Assembly: GCA_000708835.1 (NCBI GenBank)
Contig: DF237779.1
Coordinates: forward strand, 1-29,816
DNA length: 29,816 bases
Reading direction: 5' to 3'
From: Klebsormidium nitens
Lineage: Eukaryota; Streptophyta; Klebsormidiophyceae; Klebsormidiales; Klebsormidiaceae
The notes under the pieces are model-generated. The model was not told the origin of the DNA, searched no databases, and saw only the letters and a program-made list of their open reading frames with translations. This document shows positions 29,769 to 29,816 of this stretch, one piece after another (position 1 is the first letter of the stretch; each line of letters opens with the position of its first letter). The translations under genes were made by a program, and so were the position numbers.

Positions 29769-29816
29769 GTGCCAATCGGGCGGCTGAAAATAAGGTTGAA
29801 CTTCATTTGGTTTGCT
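29661..29816 (+). mobile_element. Second copy of the (TTGA)-tailed element, cut by the window edge
   Basis: From CCCAAAACCGGCAG onward the sequence parallels 10927-11085, with conserved coding strings LHFDGA, TTIGPGGTR and RAAENKVE. The copy is in direct orientation to the first and continues past the end of the window. Confidence 0.75.

Overview
The window looks like nuclear DNA of a protist, probably a unicellular alga; the lineage is inference and I cannot name it. The main genes are cut by many short introns with GT/AG boundaries. Where I joined exons, the reading phases agree across the junctions. Base composition is balanced, and there is one 20-N assembly gap (11386-11405).

Left part (1-10.5 kb, mostly minus strand). 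The core is a five-exon gene (3109-7975) for an 852-residue AEP primase-polymerase / zinc motif / D5_N / superfamily 3 helicase protein. This is a replication module known from NCLDVs, virophages, polinton-like viruses and related elements. Four acidic or basic exons further upstream (8345-10527) are phase-compatible and probably form its N-terminus. Downstream on the same strand lie two unknown genes: gene A (1908-2454, frameshifted) and gene B (1339-1815). Another partial minus-strand ORF runs off the left edge. Most introns of the primase gene are filled with a private repeat family of about 70-95 bp units, present in both orientations. A pair of inverted copies of a ~122 bp MITE-like sequence brackets the helicase gene.

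Middle (10.5-18.5 kb). After an iterated CGCTCGAGCG block and one copy of an unidentified element with a (TTGA)6 tail, a second, decayed copy of the same gene system runs on the plus strand, head to head with the first. It has acidic exons, the first part of a Prim-Pol domain, then directly the tail of gene A and a broken gene B. The second half of Prim-Pol and all of the helicase are missing. A perfect 13-bp hairpin sits at the apparent deletion junction. A separate 31-bp perfect hairpin lies in the first candidate exon. A small F-box-like/zinc ORF follows.

Right part (19.5-28.9 kb, minus strand). Fifteen phase-compatible exons describe a Crinkler-type locus. The downstream seven encode a ubiquitin-like domain ending in RLRGG, a linker, a P-loop NTPase and a PD-(D/Q)xK nuclease-like domain. 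The upstream eight encode an AT-hook-like start, a CxxC...CxxH cluster, a coiled coil, an LESNPGP (2A-like) string and CCHC zinc knuckles. They may be a separate gene or the 5' half of one 1547-residue protein. The first upstream intron is a tandem array of GTACCAAG hairpins. The right edge cuts a second copy of the (TTGA)-tailed element, here overlapped by a 211-bp fold-back with 21-bp arms.
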